64,000 nucleotides of DNA, from NCBI GenBank assembly GCA_963839475.1, contig CAWIVH010000001.1, positions 868,001-932,000 on the forward strand, in the 5' to 3' direction. Below the pieces are notes generated by a model. The model was given only the letters and a program-made list of their open reading frames with translations. It was not told the DNA's origin and ran no database searches. Shown here in pieces: positions 42,726 through 52,078 of the stretch. This DNA comes from CAWIVH01 sp963839475 (GTDB lineage: Bacteria > Acidobacteriota > UBA6911). The translations under genes were made by a program, and so were the position numbers. Each line of letters starts with the position of its first letter. The stretch's first letter is position 1.

Positions 42726-43479
42726 CGTTGAGTTTTCCTGCCGATTTGAGGTCGGCCATTACTTTGCGCGCAATATTGACGGTCTCGATGTCTTCGATGA
42801 ACCGGGGCCGGGGCAGGTCAACACGATGTTCGGCAACGAGCCGGCCCGGCCGCGCGGAGAAGACCAGCACCCGGTCCCCCAGGACAACCGCTTCTCTTAC
42901 ATTGTGCGTGACAAAGATGATGGTCTTGCCGGTCTTCGACCAGATTTCCTGCAACTCGATGTGCAGCCGATCGCGAGTGATGGCATCCAGCGACCCGAAG
43001 GGTTCATCCATCAGCAGCACCATCGGTTCCACCGCCAGCGCCCTGGCCAGGGCCACGCGCTGGCGCATGCCCCCGGAGAGCTCATGCACCCAAACGCCGC
43101 CGAATTGCTCCAGGTGCACCATTCGCAACAACTGCGCAGCTTCCGCAGAACGTTTCCGGGCTGGAACCCCTTTCATTTTCAGGCCAAACTCAACATTCGA
43201 TTGAACCGTGAGCCATGGAAACAGGGTAGGATCCTGAAAAATGAGGAGCCGGCTCGGATCGGGCTCCGAGATCTCGTTGCCATTGCTCAGCACTGAGCCG
43301 CTGGATGGGCGTTCCAGACCGGCAAGTATATTGAGCAGGGTGCTCTTTCCACATCCCGAGGGACCTACAAGGCATACAAATTCACGCGACGATACCGAGA
43401 AGGAGATGTCCTCGAGAGCTGTAATTTCGTGGCTTCGCGTCTTGTAGATTTTGTATACATGGAGCAATTCGAGCTTCAT
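42709..43479 (-). CDS. ABC transporter ATPase, SsuB/TauB type
   Basis: ATG 43479 is chosen by similarity; a further 12 codons upstream look non-coding. The 256-residue ATPase has Walker A LVGPSGCGKSTLLNILAG, Q-loop LIFQDPTLFPWL, the signature ELSGGMRQRVALARALA, Walker B VLLMDEPFGSLD and the switch His in IIFVTHNVREAV. The FPWLTVQSNVEFGL pattern after the Q-loop is characteristic of the nitrate/sulfonate/taurine subfamily. It overlaps the permease by 8-17 bases, depending on the permease start. Confidence 0.92.
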   Translation of the reverse strand: MKLELLHVYKIYKTRSHEITALEDISFSVSSREFVCLVGPSGCGKSTLLNILAGLERPSSGSVLSNGNEISEPDPSRLLIFQDPTLFPWLTVQSNVEFGLKMKGVPARKRSAEAAQLLRMVHLEQFGGVWVHELSGGMRQRVALARALAVEPMVLLMDEPFGSLDAITRDRLHIELQEIWSKTGKTIIFVTHNVREAVVLGDRVLVFSARPGRLVAEHRVDLPRPRFIEDIETVNIARKVMADLKSAGKLNGENHA

Positions 43480-43588
43480 CGTGGCATCCGCCCGGAAATC
43501 ACCTGCATCATCCAACGAGCATCATAGCTCAAGGAGCGGCAAAGCGGCACCTTCTTCGGATTCAGCCTCGGGGCGCGCCATCGATTAT

Positions 43589-43604
43589 TATAAAGTACTT
43601 TATA
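43589..43604. promoter_or_regulatory. Perfect 16-bp A/T-rich palindrome
   Basis: TATAAAGTACTTTATA is a perfect inverted repeat in the intergenic space between the leftward ABC ATPase and a small rightward frame. More A/T-rich sequence (TATTATAAT) follows, which could be a -10 region. An operator for an unknown regulator is plausible. Confidence 0.4.
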
Positions 43605-43644
43605 TTATAATGCACATGCGTTAGATATAGGGGCGGAAACGGTC

Positions 43645-43845
43645 ATGGCATTTCCCGTGAAGAGCTGGCTGTTGTTGTTTCCGGCCATCTTATGGACTGC
43701 CTGTGGGCCGAGACCCAGTGACCCGCTGCAAGGATGTAGTTCCGTTGATCGAGGCGGCGCGCAAAACCACCGGCTCGACAATCCGCTAAGTGTTCCCCTT
43801 AATAGATCTGGCGATGAGGTTTTGGACGCGGATTTGCGCCGATAG
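43645..43845 (+). CDS. Possible small lipoprotein or truncated exported protein
   Basis: A 66-codon frame begins with a convincing export signal (KSWLLLFPAILWTACGPRP) that contains a near-lipobox before Cys 20. The remaining 46 residues are polar and match nothing I recognise. No clear ribosome binding site is seen. It may be a small lipoprotein or the severed start of a larger one. The rest of the 435-base gap between the flanking genes holds only the palindrome at 43589. Confidence 0.25.
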   Translation: MAFPVKSWLLLFPAILWTACGPRPSDPLQGCSSVDRGGAQNHRLDNPLSVPLNRSGDEVLDADLRR

Positions 43846-43914
43846 TCACGGATCCCTAGCAAGCCTTCCCCGTCTATCCGGGTACCTCCGCGTCCCTGCA
43901 AGAATACGATTTTA

Positions 43915-44964
43915 CTAGGGTAATGGCATGCCCGGTACGCCCGCTTCAATCTTCACCAGGCCCGGGCCCGGCCACTGTGGACCTTGGATGATTCCTGCCA
44001 TCCAGCCTAGATTGGTGACAAAAAGACTTTCGCGCGCCCCCTTGCCCGTCCCGAAGGCGAGGCTTGCCGGTGTGTCCAGAGGCGTCCCTGTAGTAAACAG
44101 GTCAGCTACCGTTTCCTGGGATTTGTCGATCCTATTGATGCGCACGATCGCCAGCCGGCTGACCAGCGCGACATATACGTTCCCGTGGACATCGAGTGCC
44201 AGCCCATCGCCCAGCACCGGGAATCCGGATCCAGCCAGCGGGGAGCCGGGGATTTCTTGAAGCTCCGCCCACACCTCGGGTTGGCCGGGCCCGCCGTCGC
44301 GACGAATCGGGATCCGAAGCAGCAATCCTTTGTCCGTGTTCACAACGTATAGATCGCCTTGGTAACAGGCGATACCATTGGCCCCGACTGGATACCCGAG
44401 AACGGCCCCTACTCCGGTCAGGAGATCGTCCCGCAGCCACAGCTCCGCTTCCCCGTTCGGGGGGATTCGCCATATCCCGCCTTGACCGTATTCCGGCGGC
44501 GAATCCATCGAGTAGGATTCCGTGACATAAAGGATGCCGCGCGGATCGAAGGCTAGAGCATTGGCGAAAACGATCTGTTCTGTGCCCGAAAGACGGACAG
44601 ACTTTCCATTACGTCCCACGCGATAAACGCCACGGTCCTGACCCTCAGCCATGGCCACATAGACCTCACCTGGTGCGTCGATTGCAAGCCCTCCCGCCGT
44701 TGCGGTGCCAATGTCGGCAAAGAATGATTTTTTCCCGCCCGGCGCAAACTTCCAGATCGTGCCCCGAGCTCCTTCGCGAACACTCACAAAAACGTTCCCC
44801 AGCTTGTCCACCGCCACACCCTCCGCGACTACGTTGAAAGGTATGAAAGCTGGGAAATCGGCAGCAGGTCCGTCCGGTATAGTACCGGACCCTGGACAAA
44901 CAAAAGCACCCATCGCCGTGGCGAGAACCAATGCCGCGATCCTTATGCGGTTTTGACAATTCAT
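43915..44964 (-). CDS. Exported SMP-30/NHL-like beta-propeller protein
   Basis: ATG 44964 has GGAGAG upstream and starts an export signal (IRIAALVLATAMGAFVCPGS). The 349-residue product shows repeated propeller blades: VAEGVAVDKLGNVFVSVREG, ATAGGLAIDAPGEVYVAMAE, FANALAFDPRGILYVTES, VGANGIACYQGDLYVVNTDK and LGDGLALDVHGNVYVALVSR. It resembles SMP-30/gluconolactonase-type lactonases and NHL proteins. A sugar-lactone hydrolase is possible but metal ligands were not established. It is divergent from the TPR regulator, with starts 163 bases apart, so the regulator may control it. Confidence 0.72.
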   Translation of the reverse strand: MNCQNRIRIAALVLATAMGAFVCPGSGTIPDGPAADFPAFIPFNVVAEGVAVDKLGNVFVSVREGARGTIWKFAPGGKKSFFADIGTATAGGLAIDAPGEVYVAMAEGQDRGVYRVGRNGKSVRLSGTEQIVFANALAFDPRGILYVTESYSMDSPPEYGQGGIWRIPPNGEAELWLRDDLLTGVGAVLGYPVGANGIACYQGDLYVVNTDKGLLLRIPIRRDGGPGQPEVWAELQEIPGSPLAGSGFPVLGDGLALDVHGNVYVALVSRLAIVRINRIDKSQETVADLFTTGTPLDTPASLAFGTGKGARESLFVTNLGWMAGIIQGPQWPGPGLVKIEAGVPGMPLP

Positions 44965-45126
44965 AAACTCTCCTTTCCTGAATTTTTCAATGAGGGCAAT
45001 GAATCCTGCTCTTGGCAAATCCGGATCCTTGAAGGGGATCAGCCCGGGGAAAAAACTAACAAACCGTGGTAGGATAGTCGTGACATTGTTCCGCAAAACT
45101 CCCGCAACTTTTGTGTTGGAGGCATA

Positions 45127-46872
45127 ATGCGCGACGCAGCCCCAACCTACCGATTCGGCGAATACACCCTCGATATAGTCGAGCATTCTCTGTGGCGGGG
45201 GGACCGTGATGTTTTCCTACGACCCAAGGCATTCGAAACCCTGCTCTACCTGGTGGAGAATCACGGGCATCTGGTAAAAAAGGATGAATTGATTGAAAAA
45301 GTCTGGTCAGGCGTCAGTGTGAGTGATGCGGTTCTCACTCACTGTGTGGCTGAAGTCCGCCAGGCGCTGGAGGATGACGTCCGCAATCCGAAGTTTTTAA
45401 AAACCGTCCCGCGGGTGGGGTATAAATTTATCGGCGAGGTGGAACAGGCCGCTTTGGATGAAGAGTTTTCCAGGCCTGAACGTACGGCCCCTCTGCCCTC
45501 CGCCATCGTTGTTCTGCCGTTTGTCAATCTCAGCGCCGATGCGGAAAACGAGTACTTCTGCGACGGCCTTTCGGAAGAACTGATCAACGGGCTGACAAAG
45601 ATCAAGGGGTTGCGCGTGGTGGCTCATAGTTCGGCGTTCACGTTCAAGGGCCGGGATACCGATGCGCGCGAAATCGGCCGGAAGCTGAATGTGTCCTCGG
45701 TTCTGGAAGGGAGCGTCCGGAAAGCCGGCAAACGCCTTAGGATTACGGCTCAGCTCATCGACGCGTCGGACGGCTACCATCTCTGGTCGGAACAGTTCGA
45801 TCGCAACCTGGATGATATATTCGCAATCCAGGATGAGATCTGCCTGGCAATACTGGAAAAGCTGGACGTCGCATCCCGGCCTGCGCGCCAAGCGGATTCT
45901 TCAAGCCATCCCACCGGCAATCTCGATGCCTATCATCTCTACCTGAAGGGCCGATCCTTCTGGCACCGTCGCTACCAGGGTTTTCTGCAGAAGGCCATGG
46001 AATGTTTCAGCCAGGCCATGGAGAAAGATCCCTCTTTTGCCGAGGCCTATATAGGACTCGCCGACTGCTATAACTCTTTGGGTATCTGGGCCATGGCTGC
46101 CCCCAATGACGTTTTCCCTCGGGCCGAAGCGCTGGTGGCCAAAGCGCTGGACCTGAACGGCTCCCTGGCTGACGCTCACGCATCCCAGGCGGTAATCCAT
46201 ATATTTCACGATTGGGACTGGGGCGCGGCCGAGACCAAACTGAGAAAAGCCATAGAGCTGAATCCCGGGAACGCGCTGACACACCTTTGGTATGGCCATT
46301 TGCTAAGCATGGTCGACAGGTTCGAAGAGGCTTTTGCTGAAGTGAACCAGGCGCAACTCCTTGATCCGCTGTCGCCGACTATCAACGCGAACGTAGGATA
46401 TACCTATTACCTGAATCGTCAGCATGGCAGGGCAACCGATGAATTGAAAAAAACGATCGAACTAGACCCCCATTTTGCCAACGCTCATCTCTATCTCGGA
46501 TTGGTTTCCGCGGCCTCTGGGAATTTCCAGGAGGCGATCGAGGAATTCAAGCTCGGCCTCGGAATGACGGGAGGCACAATGCCCTGGGCCGCCGGTTGCC
46601 TCGGTTGCGTCTGCGCGTTGGCTGGAAACCGGCGCCATGCGGAGAAGGTGCTAAGCGGGTTTGACCGGCAGAATGGCTACATCCCCTCATCCGCACGCAT
46701 CCTCGTTTACATGGGTATGGGAGAAGACGAGTTGGTTTATGAATGGCTTGAAAAAGCTTTCCAGGAGCGGGATGCGTTCATGCCCTGGATTGGAGCCGAA
46801 GCAGTTTTTGACCGGTATCGCAAGGAGCCGCGCTTTCGCAATATCCTGCGGCGCATGAAACTCCCGCACTGA
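45127..46872 (+). CDS. ToxR/CadC-type winged-helix regulator with TolB-like domain and TPRs
   Basis: The 581-residue protein has an OmpR-type winged helix at residues 8-108 (YRFGEYTLDIVEHSLWRGDR, LVKKDELIEKVWSGVSVSDA and VGYKFIGEV). A TolB-N/FlgO-like alpha-beta domain follows at about residues 120-250 (IVVLPFVNLSADAENEYFCD with GLSEELINGLTKIKGLRVVA), then six or more TPRs to the C-terminus. No transmembrane helix is seen, unlike CadC. Such regulators are abundant in Acidobacteriota; their signals are unknown. It is divergent from the SMP-30-like gene and 93 bases upstream of a GH127 gene, so a sugar-related regulon is a reasonable inference. Confidence 0.85.
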   Translation: MRDAAPTYRFGEYTLDIVEHSLWRGDRDVFLRPKAFETLLYLVENHGHLVKKDELIEKVWSGVSVSDAVLTHCVAEVRQALEDDVRNPKFLKTVPRVGYKFIGEVEQAALDEEFSRPERTAPLPSAIVVLPFVNLSADAENEYFCDGLSEELINGLTKIKGLRVVAHSSAFTFKGRDTDAREIGRKLNVSSVLEGSVRKAGKRLRITAQLIDASDGYHLWSEQFDRNLDDIFAIQDEICLAILEKLDVASRPARQADSSSHPTGNLDAYHLYLKGRSFWHRRYQGFLQKAMECFSQAMEKDPSFAEAYIGLADCYNSLGIWAMAAPNDVFPRAEALVAKALDLNGSLADAHASQAVIHIFHDWDWGAAETKLRKAIELNPGNALTHLWYGHLLSMVDRFEEAFAEVNQAQLLDPLSPTINANVGYTYYLNRQHGRATDELKKTIELDPHFANAHLYLGLVSAASGNFQEAIEEFKLGLGMTGGTMPWAAGCLGCVCALAGNRRHAEKVLSGFDRQNGYIPSSARILVYMGMGEDELVYEWLEKAFQERDAFMPWIGAEAVFDRYRKEPRFRNILRRMKLPH

Positions 46873-46965
46873 TTGCCTGATTTCATAAATTAAGCCCGCA
46901 TTTTTACGGGGCTCCGGTGAGGAATCCACCTGAAGTAGATGGCCGGCAACGCAATGGTGGCTTGA

Positions 46966-49429
46966 ATGAAATCCCGCGACAAACTCCTCTTTGCGTTGGT
47001 CCTGGCCTCCGCCATGATCCATACCCTTCCGGGGCTGGCCCGACAGCAGCATTATTCCAATCCCTCAGAAGTCCGCGATTACCCTGTAAGACCTGTTCCA
47101 TTCACCGCCGTTCATCTCAATGACGTATTCTGGGCATCCCGCATTGAGATCAACCGCACGGTTTCGATCCCCTTTGCGTTTCAGAAGTGCGAGGAATCCG
47201 GCCGCATGGATAACTTCGAACGGGCAGCCTCTGTGCTTCGCGGAGAAACTCCTCTGAACACCAAGCCCCCCGGTTACCCATTCGATGATACCGATCCTTA
47301 TAAGGTGATCGAAGGAGCTTCCTATTCACTGAGCGTCCATCCCGATCCTTCCCTGGAAGCCTATCTCGACCGTCTGATTGCCAAGATCGCAGCAGCCCAG
47401 GAACCTGACGGCTACCTGTATACCACCCGCACCATCAACCCGGCGAATCCGCACCGCTGGGCCGGGGAGCGCCGCTGGGTGAAAGAAGGCGTGGACAGCC
47501 ACGAGCTCTACAACCTCGGTCATTTGTACGAGGCGGCCGCTGCACACTACCAGGCAACCGGCAAACGATCGTTGCTCGATATCGCGCTAAAATCTGCCGA
47601 CCTGCTCGATCGGACCTTCGGACCGGGCAGGCAAACGATTTGGCCGGGCCATCAGATCACCGAAATGGGCCTGGCAAAACTCTATCGGATTACCGGTGAT
47701 CCCCGCTATCTGAGTCTCGCGCGTTTCATGATTGATCAACGGGGTCCTGGCACTATCGAAGGAGGCGGTCGGACTTATAACCAATCGCACCTCAAAGTGG
47801 TCGAACAATCGGAAGCGGTCGGGCATGCCGTCCGGGCGACTTACATGTATTCGGGTATCGCCGACGTTGCAGCGCTCACCGGCGAAGCCGCCTATGTCCG
47901 CGCGATCGACAGGATTTGGGAAAGTGTCGCCGGCAGGAAGCTCTACATTACCGGCGGCGTTGGTGCCCGAGGGGCAGGGGAGGCGTTCGGCTCTGATTTC
48001 GAACTGCCCAACATGACTGCCTACTGCGAAACCTGCGCCGCCATCGGAAACGAGTACTGGAATCATCGGCTTTTCCTCCTCCACGGTGATTCGAAATATA
48101 TCGACGTGATGGAACGCACCTTGTACAACGGACTGCTCTCCGGGGTCTCCCTCGACGGCAAAGCCTTCTTTTATCCCAACCCGTTGGAATCAAACGGCCA
48201 GCACCAGCGCAGCCCCTGGTTTGGTGTGGCCTGCTGCCCGGGCAACATGACCCGATTCCTGGCCTCCGTCCCGGGCTATGTCTACGCCCTGCAGGACGAC
48301 ACCCTTTTTATCAATCTTTTCGCAGCGGGACGCGCCGACATCAAGCTGGCCAACGGCGTGTCGCTCAAGATTGCCCAGGAAACCCGATATCCCTGGGACG
48401 GCAAAATCAAAATCACGCCGAATCCGGATCGAAGCGGAAGATTTGTTCTGAAAATCCGGTATCCCGGTTGGGCGCGCAATGAAGCCATTCCAGGGGGCTT
48501 GTACAACTTCATCGACAAGGCTCCGGAACCGGCAAAGCTTTCCGTCAATGGAAAGCCGGCAGAGATCGTCATGAACAGCGGCTATATCACGCTGAGCCGC
48601 CAGTGGGCCGCCGCTGATGTCGTGGAATTGAATTTGCCGATGCCTGTCCGCCGCATCGTCGCCGATGACCGGGTGGAGGCAAATCGCAGCCGCGTAGCGT
48701 TGCAGCGCGGGCCGATGATCTTCTGCGCCGAATGGCCCGATAATCCCGGCGGGAAAGTGCGCCATCTCATGCTTCCCGACTCATCCCGGCTGACCGCCGA
48801 ATTCCGGAAAGACCTGTTGGGTGGGGTGGAAATCATCCAGGGCAAATCGCAAAGCCTCGCCTATGACGCCGAGGGAAAAGTCGCACAACGGGAACAGGAG
48901 TTCATGGCGATTCCCTATTTTGCCTGGGCCAACCGCGGGAAGGGGCAAATGGCGGTTTGGATTCCCAATTCTTTGGCGGCAGCCAAACCACTGCCCTATC
49001 CGACCGTAGCGTCCGGCAGCAAAGTTGCCTCCTCACCCGGCCACACCGGCCTGGATGTGCGGAATATCCATGATGGTGAAGAACCTCGATCTTCGGACGA
49101 TCCTGACTCCTATTTCGACTGGTGGCCGCGCAAAGGCACTTCCGAGTGGGTTGAATACGCGTTTGAGAGGCCCGGCAACCGTATCCCGGGTTGAGGTCTA
49201 TTGGTTTGACGACACCGGGCACGGCGAGGTGCGGGTCCCGCAATCCTGGCACCTGTTATACCTTGTCGGGAGCGAATGGAAACCGGTGGCGAATCGTGAT
49301 CCTTATACCGTAGAGCGCAACCGCTACAGCGGGATTTCCTTTGATCCGGTAAAAACCAGCGGTCTGCGGCTCGAAATCAAAGCTCAGCCCGGCTTTTCCA
49401 TCGGAATTCAGGAATGGAAAGTACAATAG
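46966..49429 (+). pseudogene. GH127 beta-L-arabinofuranosidase-like enzyme, frameshifted near the C-terminus
   Basis: The first frame encodes a 742-residue exported protein (signal LLFALVLASAMIHTLPGLA) of the GH127/DUF1680 family. Active-site residues are visible: the acid/base Glu 339 (in GEAFGSDFELPN), the zinc ligands Glu 355 and Cys 357 (YCETC), and Cys 423/Cys 424 (ACCPGN), where Cys 423 corresponds to the nucleophile of characterised enzymes. The frame ends early with PGNRIPG. The expected continuation, ATVSRVEVYWFDDTGHGEV and IQEWKVQ at the end, lies in another frame to 49429 and forms a discoidin-like domain. Removing one C from the run at 49171-49173 joins them. The catalytic domain is intact, so activity may remain. 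It likely releases L-arabinose from plant glycans. Confidence 0.85.
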
Positions 49430-49483
49430 ATAAGGTGCGCCGGATCGAAACAAATCAAGAATTCACCGCTGCCGATCCAATGC

Positions 49484-49535
49484 CCTGAGGCGCGGTCGAT
49501 GAAGCCGGCGATGCTGTTGTGCAGCTTCACCCGGC
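49484..49535 (-). repeat. Duplicate fragment of the S10 peptidase gene end
   Basis: These 52 bases match 50334-50385 at 49 of 52 positions, exactly 850 bp apart and in the same orientation. The second copy is the last 17 codons or so of the S10 peptidase gene. The first copy still reads RVKLHNSIAGFIDRAS but has no gene body around it. The two copies bracket the vapBC module. Confidence 0.85.
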
Positions 49536-49549
49536 CAGGCAGCGCCGCA

Positions 49550-49936
49550 TCAGGCGAGTTCTATATCTGTCCGGGCGAAGTCCCGTCCGACGGCGAGCAG
49601 CGGCTCGCCCGCCAGCTTCGCGACAGCATAGGAGAGACAGTCTCCGAAGTTCAACGCCGCCGGGTGGCGGCCGCGGCCAAAGCGGGCGTATGCGCTGGCT
49701 GCCGCCTGCCAGTGCTCCTCGCCGAAGGTCACCACTGCGATTTCCTGTTCCTGCAGGAATCGGTTCACCAGGCTGCGCCCGTCACGCCCCAGGCGCGCGC
49801 TGATTACCATGGCCGTTTCGGCCGCCGTGGGCGAGCCGATGCCGAGGTTGGCCGCACCGGCTATCTTCTCAACGATCGCCTCGAATCCAGGTTCCCGCAG
49901 GAAGACAGCGACAATGGCGGAAGAATCCAGGATCAT
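49550..49936 (-). CDS. vapC: VapC-type PIN-domain toxin
   Basis: The 128-residue protein begins MILDSSAIVAVFLREPGFE, with the first catalytic Asp at residue 4. It has TAAETAMVISARLG (catalytic Glu), LNFGDCLSYAVAKLAGEPLL (third acidic residue) and VGRDFARTDIEL (fourth). PIN toxins are ribonucleases that cleave tRNA or rRNA. The start overlaps the vapB stop (ATGA). The gene lies between two copies of the S10 gene end. Confidence 0.92.
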   Translation of the reverse strand: MILDSSAIVAVFLREPGFEAIVEKIAGAANLGIGSPTAAETAMVISARLGRDGRSLVNRFLQEQEIAVVTFGEEHWQAAASAYARFGRGRHPAALNFGDCLSYAVAKLAGEPLLAVGRDFARTDIELA

Positions 49937-50205
49937 ACCCCTTCCCTGCGGTAGCCGAGAATCGCGTCCTCCTGCCGGCGGGTGAGACGCCGGCCGAGCT
50001 CTTTTTTGTCTGCGAGAGGCCACACCTCCCGGGCGAGGAAATCCATGATCTCAGCGCGCCGGTCCCTGTGCACTACCCGCAACGCGAGCCGCCCGCGGCG
50101 CTCTTGGAGAGCACGCCGGATTGCTTCGGTCTTGGACTCGCCCGTGAGATCTGCGACTTCCGCGGCTAGCCGTTCAACTTCGCGGTTTTTGATATTCAGT
50201 GCCAT
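49933..50205 (-). CDS. vapB: VapB-type antitoxin
   Basis: The 90-residue protein has the ribbon-helix-helix pattern of Rv0623-like VapB antitoxins (MALNIKNREVERLAAEVADL, TGESKTEAIRRALQERRGRL) and a C-terminal toxin-binding region. It neutralises the adjacent VapC and probably represses the operon. An inverted repeat (CATGGT/ACCATG) sits 18-40 bases before the start. Confidence 0.9.
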   Translation of the reverse strand: MALNIKNREVERLAAEVADLTGESKTEAIRRALQERRGRLALRVVHRDRRAEIMDFLAREVWPLADKKELGRRLTRRQEDAILGYRREGV

Positions 50206-50222
50206 GGGGGCATCTTGTCATA

Positions 50223-50245
50223 CATGGTAGAATTAATCAACCATG
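50223..50245. promoter_or_regulatory. Inverted repeat upstream of vapBC
   Basis: CATGGT (50223-50228) and ACCATG (50240-50245) flank 11 A/T-rich bases just upstream of vapB. It is a candidate operator for the VapB-VapC complex. Confidence 0.4.
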
Positions 50246-50326
50246 GTGTAGCTGTCTGGGCTCCGGCTTTCCCGATGCATTCTCGACGGTTCAGTTCTTG
50301 CTTCACAACCTACTCTGCACGCAATT

Positions 50327-51925
50327 CTAGCGTCCTGTGGCGCGGTCGATGAAGCCGGCGATGCTGTCGTGCAGTTTCACCCGGCTGTCATCCTGCAGGT
50401 ACATCATGTGTCCGGCCGGGTAATAGTTCAGCTTGATTCTTGCCTGGAGATCCGCGGGCAAGCCGAGGTGATCCATGGTGAATTCGGTGGCAAAAAACGG
50501 TGTCGCCGCGTCGAAATAGCCGTTTTCCACCTGCACCATCAACCGCGGATTCGTAATCATCGCACGCGCCAGGTCGGACATCACGTTGGGCGCCCCGGGG
50601 AAGCCTCCCCCGCGCCGCGCTCCGGGTCCGGCTGCGGGGAGGCGAGTCCAGTTCCACGAGCCGCCGGAGCTTCGATTGTTGTAGACCTTGTCTATGCCGA
50701 ACTTCAGCTCCCCATGGTTGTAGGCATTGATCAATGCGGTATAAGCGCCGCCGACCGCGGGTCCTTCGGGATCTCCTTCGGCGCTTTCCGCCAGGAGGTT
50801 AGCGGTGTATCCGGTGAAGCGGGAGTCGATGCGTCCCGTCGTCAAACCACGGCCCCGCTGCAATTCGACGTTGAACTGTCCCAGGTTTACTCTGAGATCC
50901 GCTTTCATGAGATAGTCTTCGCCCAGTCCGGTAAAATGGGCGAGCTTTTTTGCGGCCGCCTGCTTCTCTGCAGCCGTGAGTTTCGACCCCTTGAATAGCG
51001 CGTCGGCATATTCTCCCTTCGCGAATTGCCTCGCCTCCTCAACAAAGGCCGCCAGATCGGCCGGTCTGTTTTTTAACGCCTTGTGGTACCACGCCGTAGC
51101 CGCATAGGTGGGCAGGTAGAAAACATAGGGCCTGTCGTCGCCGTCGCTGAAGGTCAGCGAAGCTAAGTCCAGCACGGAGGAAATCAGGACGATTCCGTTC
51201 AGGTGCATGGAGTAGCGTGATTGAAGGAAGTTGCCCAGGGCGGCGGAGCGGAAGGTGCCGTAGCTCTCGCCGATCAGGAATTTGGGCGAATTCCAGCGGC
51301 CGTTGCGGCTGATGTAGGTCAGGATGAACTGCCCGAAGGCGCGCACGTCTTCGTCGATACCGTAGAAATCCTTTTCCTGGGCTTTGCCCGCCGCGCGGCT
51401 GTAGCCGGTTCCCATAGCGTCGATAAACACCAGGTCGGTCTTGTCGAGCAGGCATTCGCCGTTATCCACCAGCTTGTAGGGAGCAGGCGGAGTGAAGGCC
51501 GCATCCGAAGTCGCGGCCCGGCGGGGACCGAAGGCGCCCAGGTGCAGCCACATGGTGGCCGAACCGGGCCCGCCATTATAGAGAAACGAGACCGGACGGG
51601 AGCTGAGATCCTTCACATCACTGCGGGTGTAGGCGACCGAGTAGAGCAGGCCGGTCGGTTCATCCTTTTCATCTTTCAGCAGCGTGGTGCCGGCGGACGC
51701 CTTATACGGGATGACCTGGCCGCCCAATTTGATGGAATGTTCAGTTACCGACCATTCCTCCTTGGGCGCAGGGGGTGCGCTGGCCGCGGCCGACCGGGAT
51801 CCGTCTGGCCGCGCATCGCGCTCCTGGTTTCTGGCCTGCGCTTCAGGCAGCTGTGGAGTGCTCCCAGCAGCCCCCGAGACAAGAAGAATCAACACGCTTG
51901 CGAGCCAAATCCTGCCGGCTTTCAT
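50327..51925 (-). CDS. Exported S10-family serine carboxypeptidase-like peptidase
   Basis: ATG 51925 has GGAGGAGC upstream and a signal peptide (RIWLASVLILLVSGAAG). The 532-residue product has the S10 fold: SFLYNGGPGSATMWLHLGAF (oxyanion region), the nucleophile Ser in FLIGESYGTFRSAAL, Asp in VENGYFDAATPFFATEF and His in YYPAGHMMYLQDD. It removes C-terminal residues from peptides, probably in the periplasm. A partial copy of its 3-prime end lies at 49484. It is downstream of a PQQ-propeller gene with a 153-base gap. Confidence 0.92.
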   Translation of the reverse strand: MKAGRIWLASVLILLVSGAAGSTPQLPEAQARNQERDARPDGSRSAAASAPPAPKEEWSVTEHSIKLGGQVIPYKASAGTTLLKDEKDEPTGLLYSVAYTRSDVKDLSSRPVSFLYNGGPGSATMWLHLGAFGPRRAATSDAAFTPPAPYKLVDNGECLLDKTDLVFIDAMGTGYSRAAGKAQEKDFYGIDEDVRAFGQFILTYISRNGRWNSPKFLIGESYGTFRSAALGNFLQSRYSMHLNGIVLISSVLDLASLTFSDGDDRPYVFYLPTYAATAWYHKALKNRPADLAAFVEEARQFAKGEYADALFKGSKLTAAEKQAAAKKLAHFTGLGEDYLMKADLRVNLGQFNVELQRGRGLTTGRIDSRFTGYTANLLAESAEGDPEGPAVGGAYTALINAYNHGELKFGIDKVYNNRSSGGSWNWTRLPAAGPGARRGGGFPGAPNVMSDLARAMITNPRLMVQVENGYFDAATPFFATEFTMDHLGLPADLQARIKLNYYPAGHMMYLQDDSRVKLHDSIAGFIDRATGR

Positions 51926-52078
51926 AAACTCAGCTCCTCCGTGGAAATCAAATGGATTTTGTTTTGAAAGTTGGGAAAAGGATAATCGATGGTAATGGCG
52001 AAGGCCACAAGAACCACCAGAATGGAAAATAGCGGACTTCAGGCGGATGGCTTCGCCCATGATTTCAAGCACGGGAAA

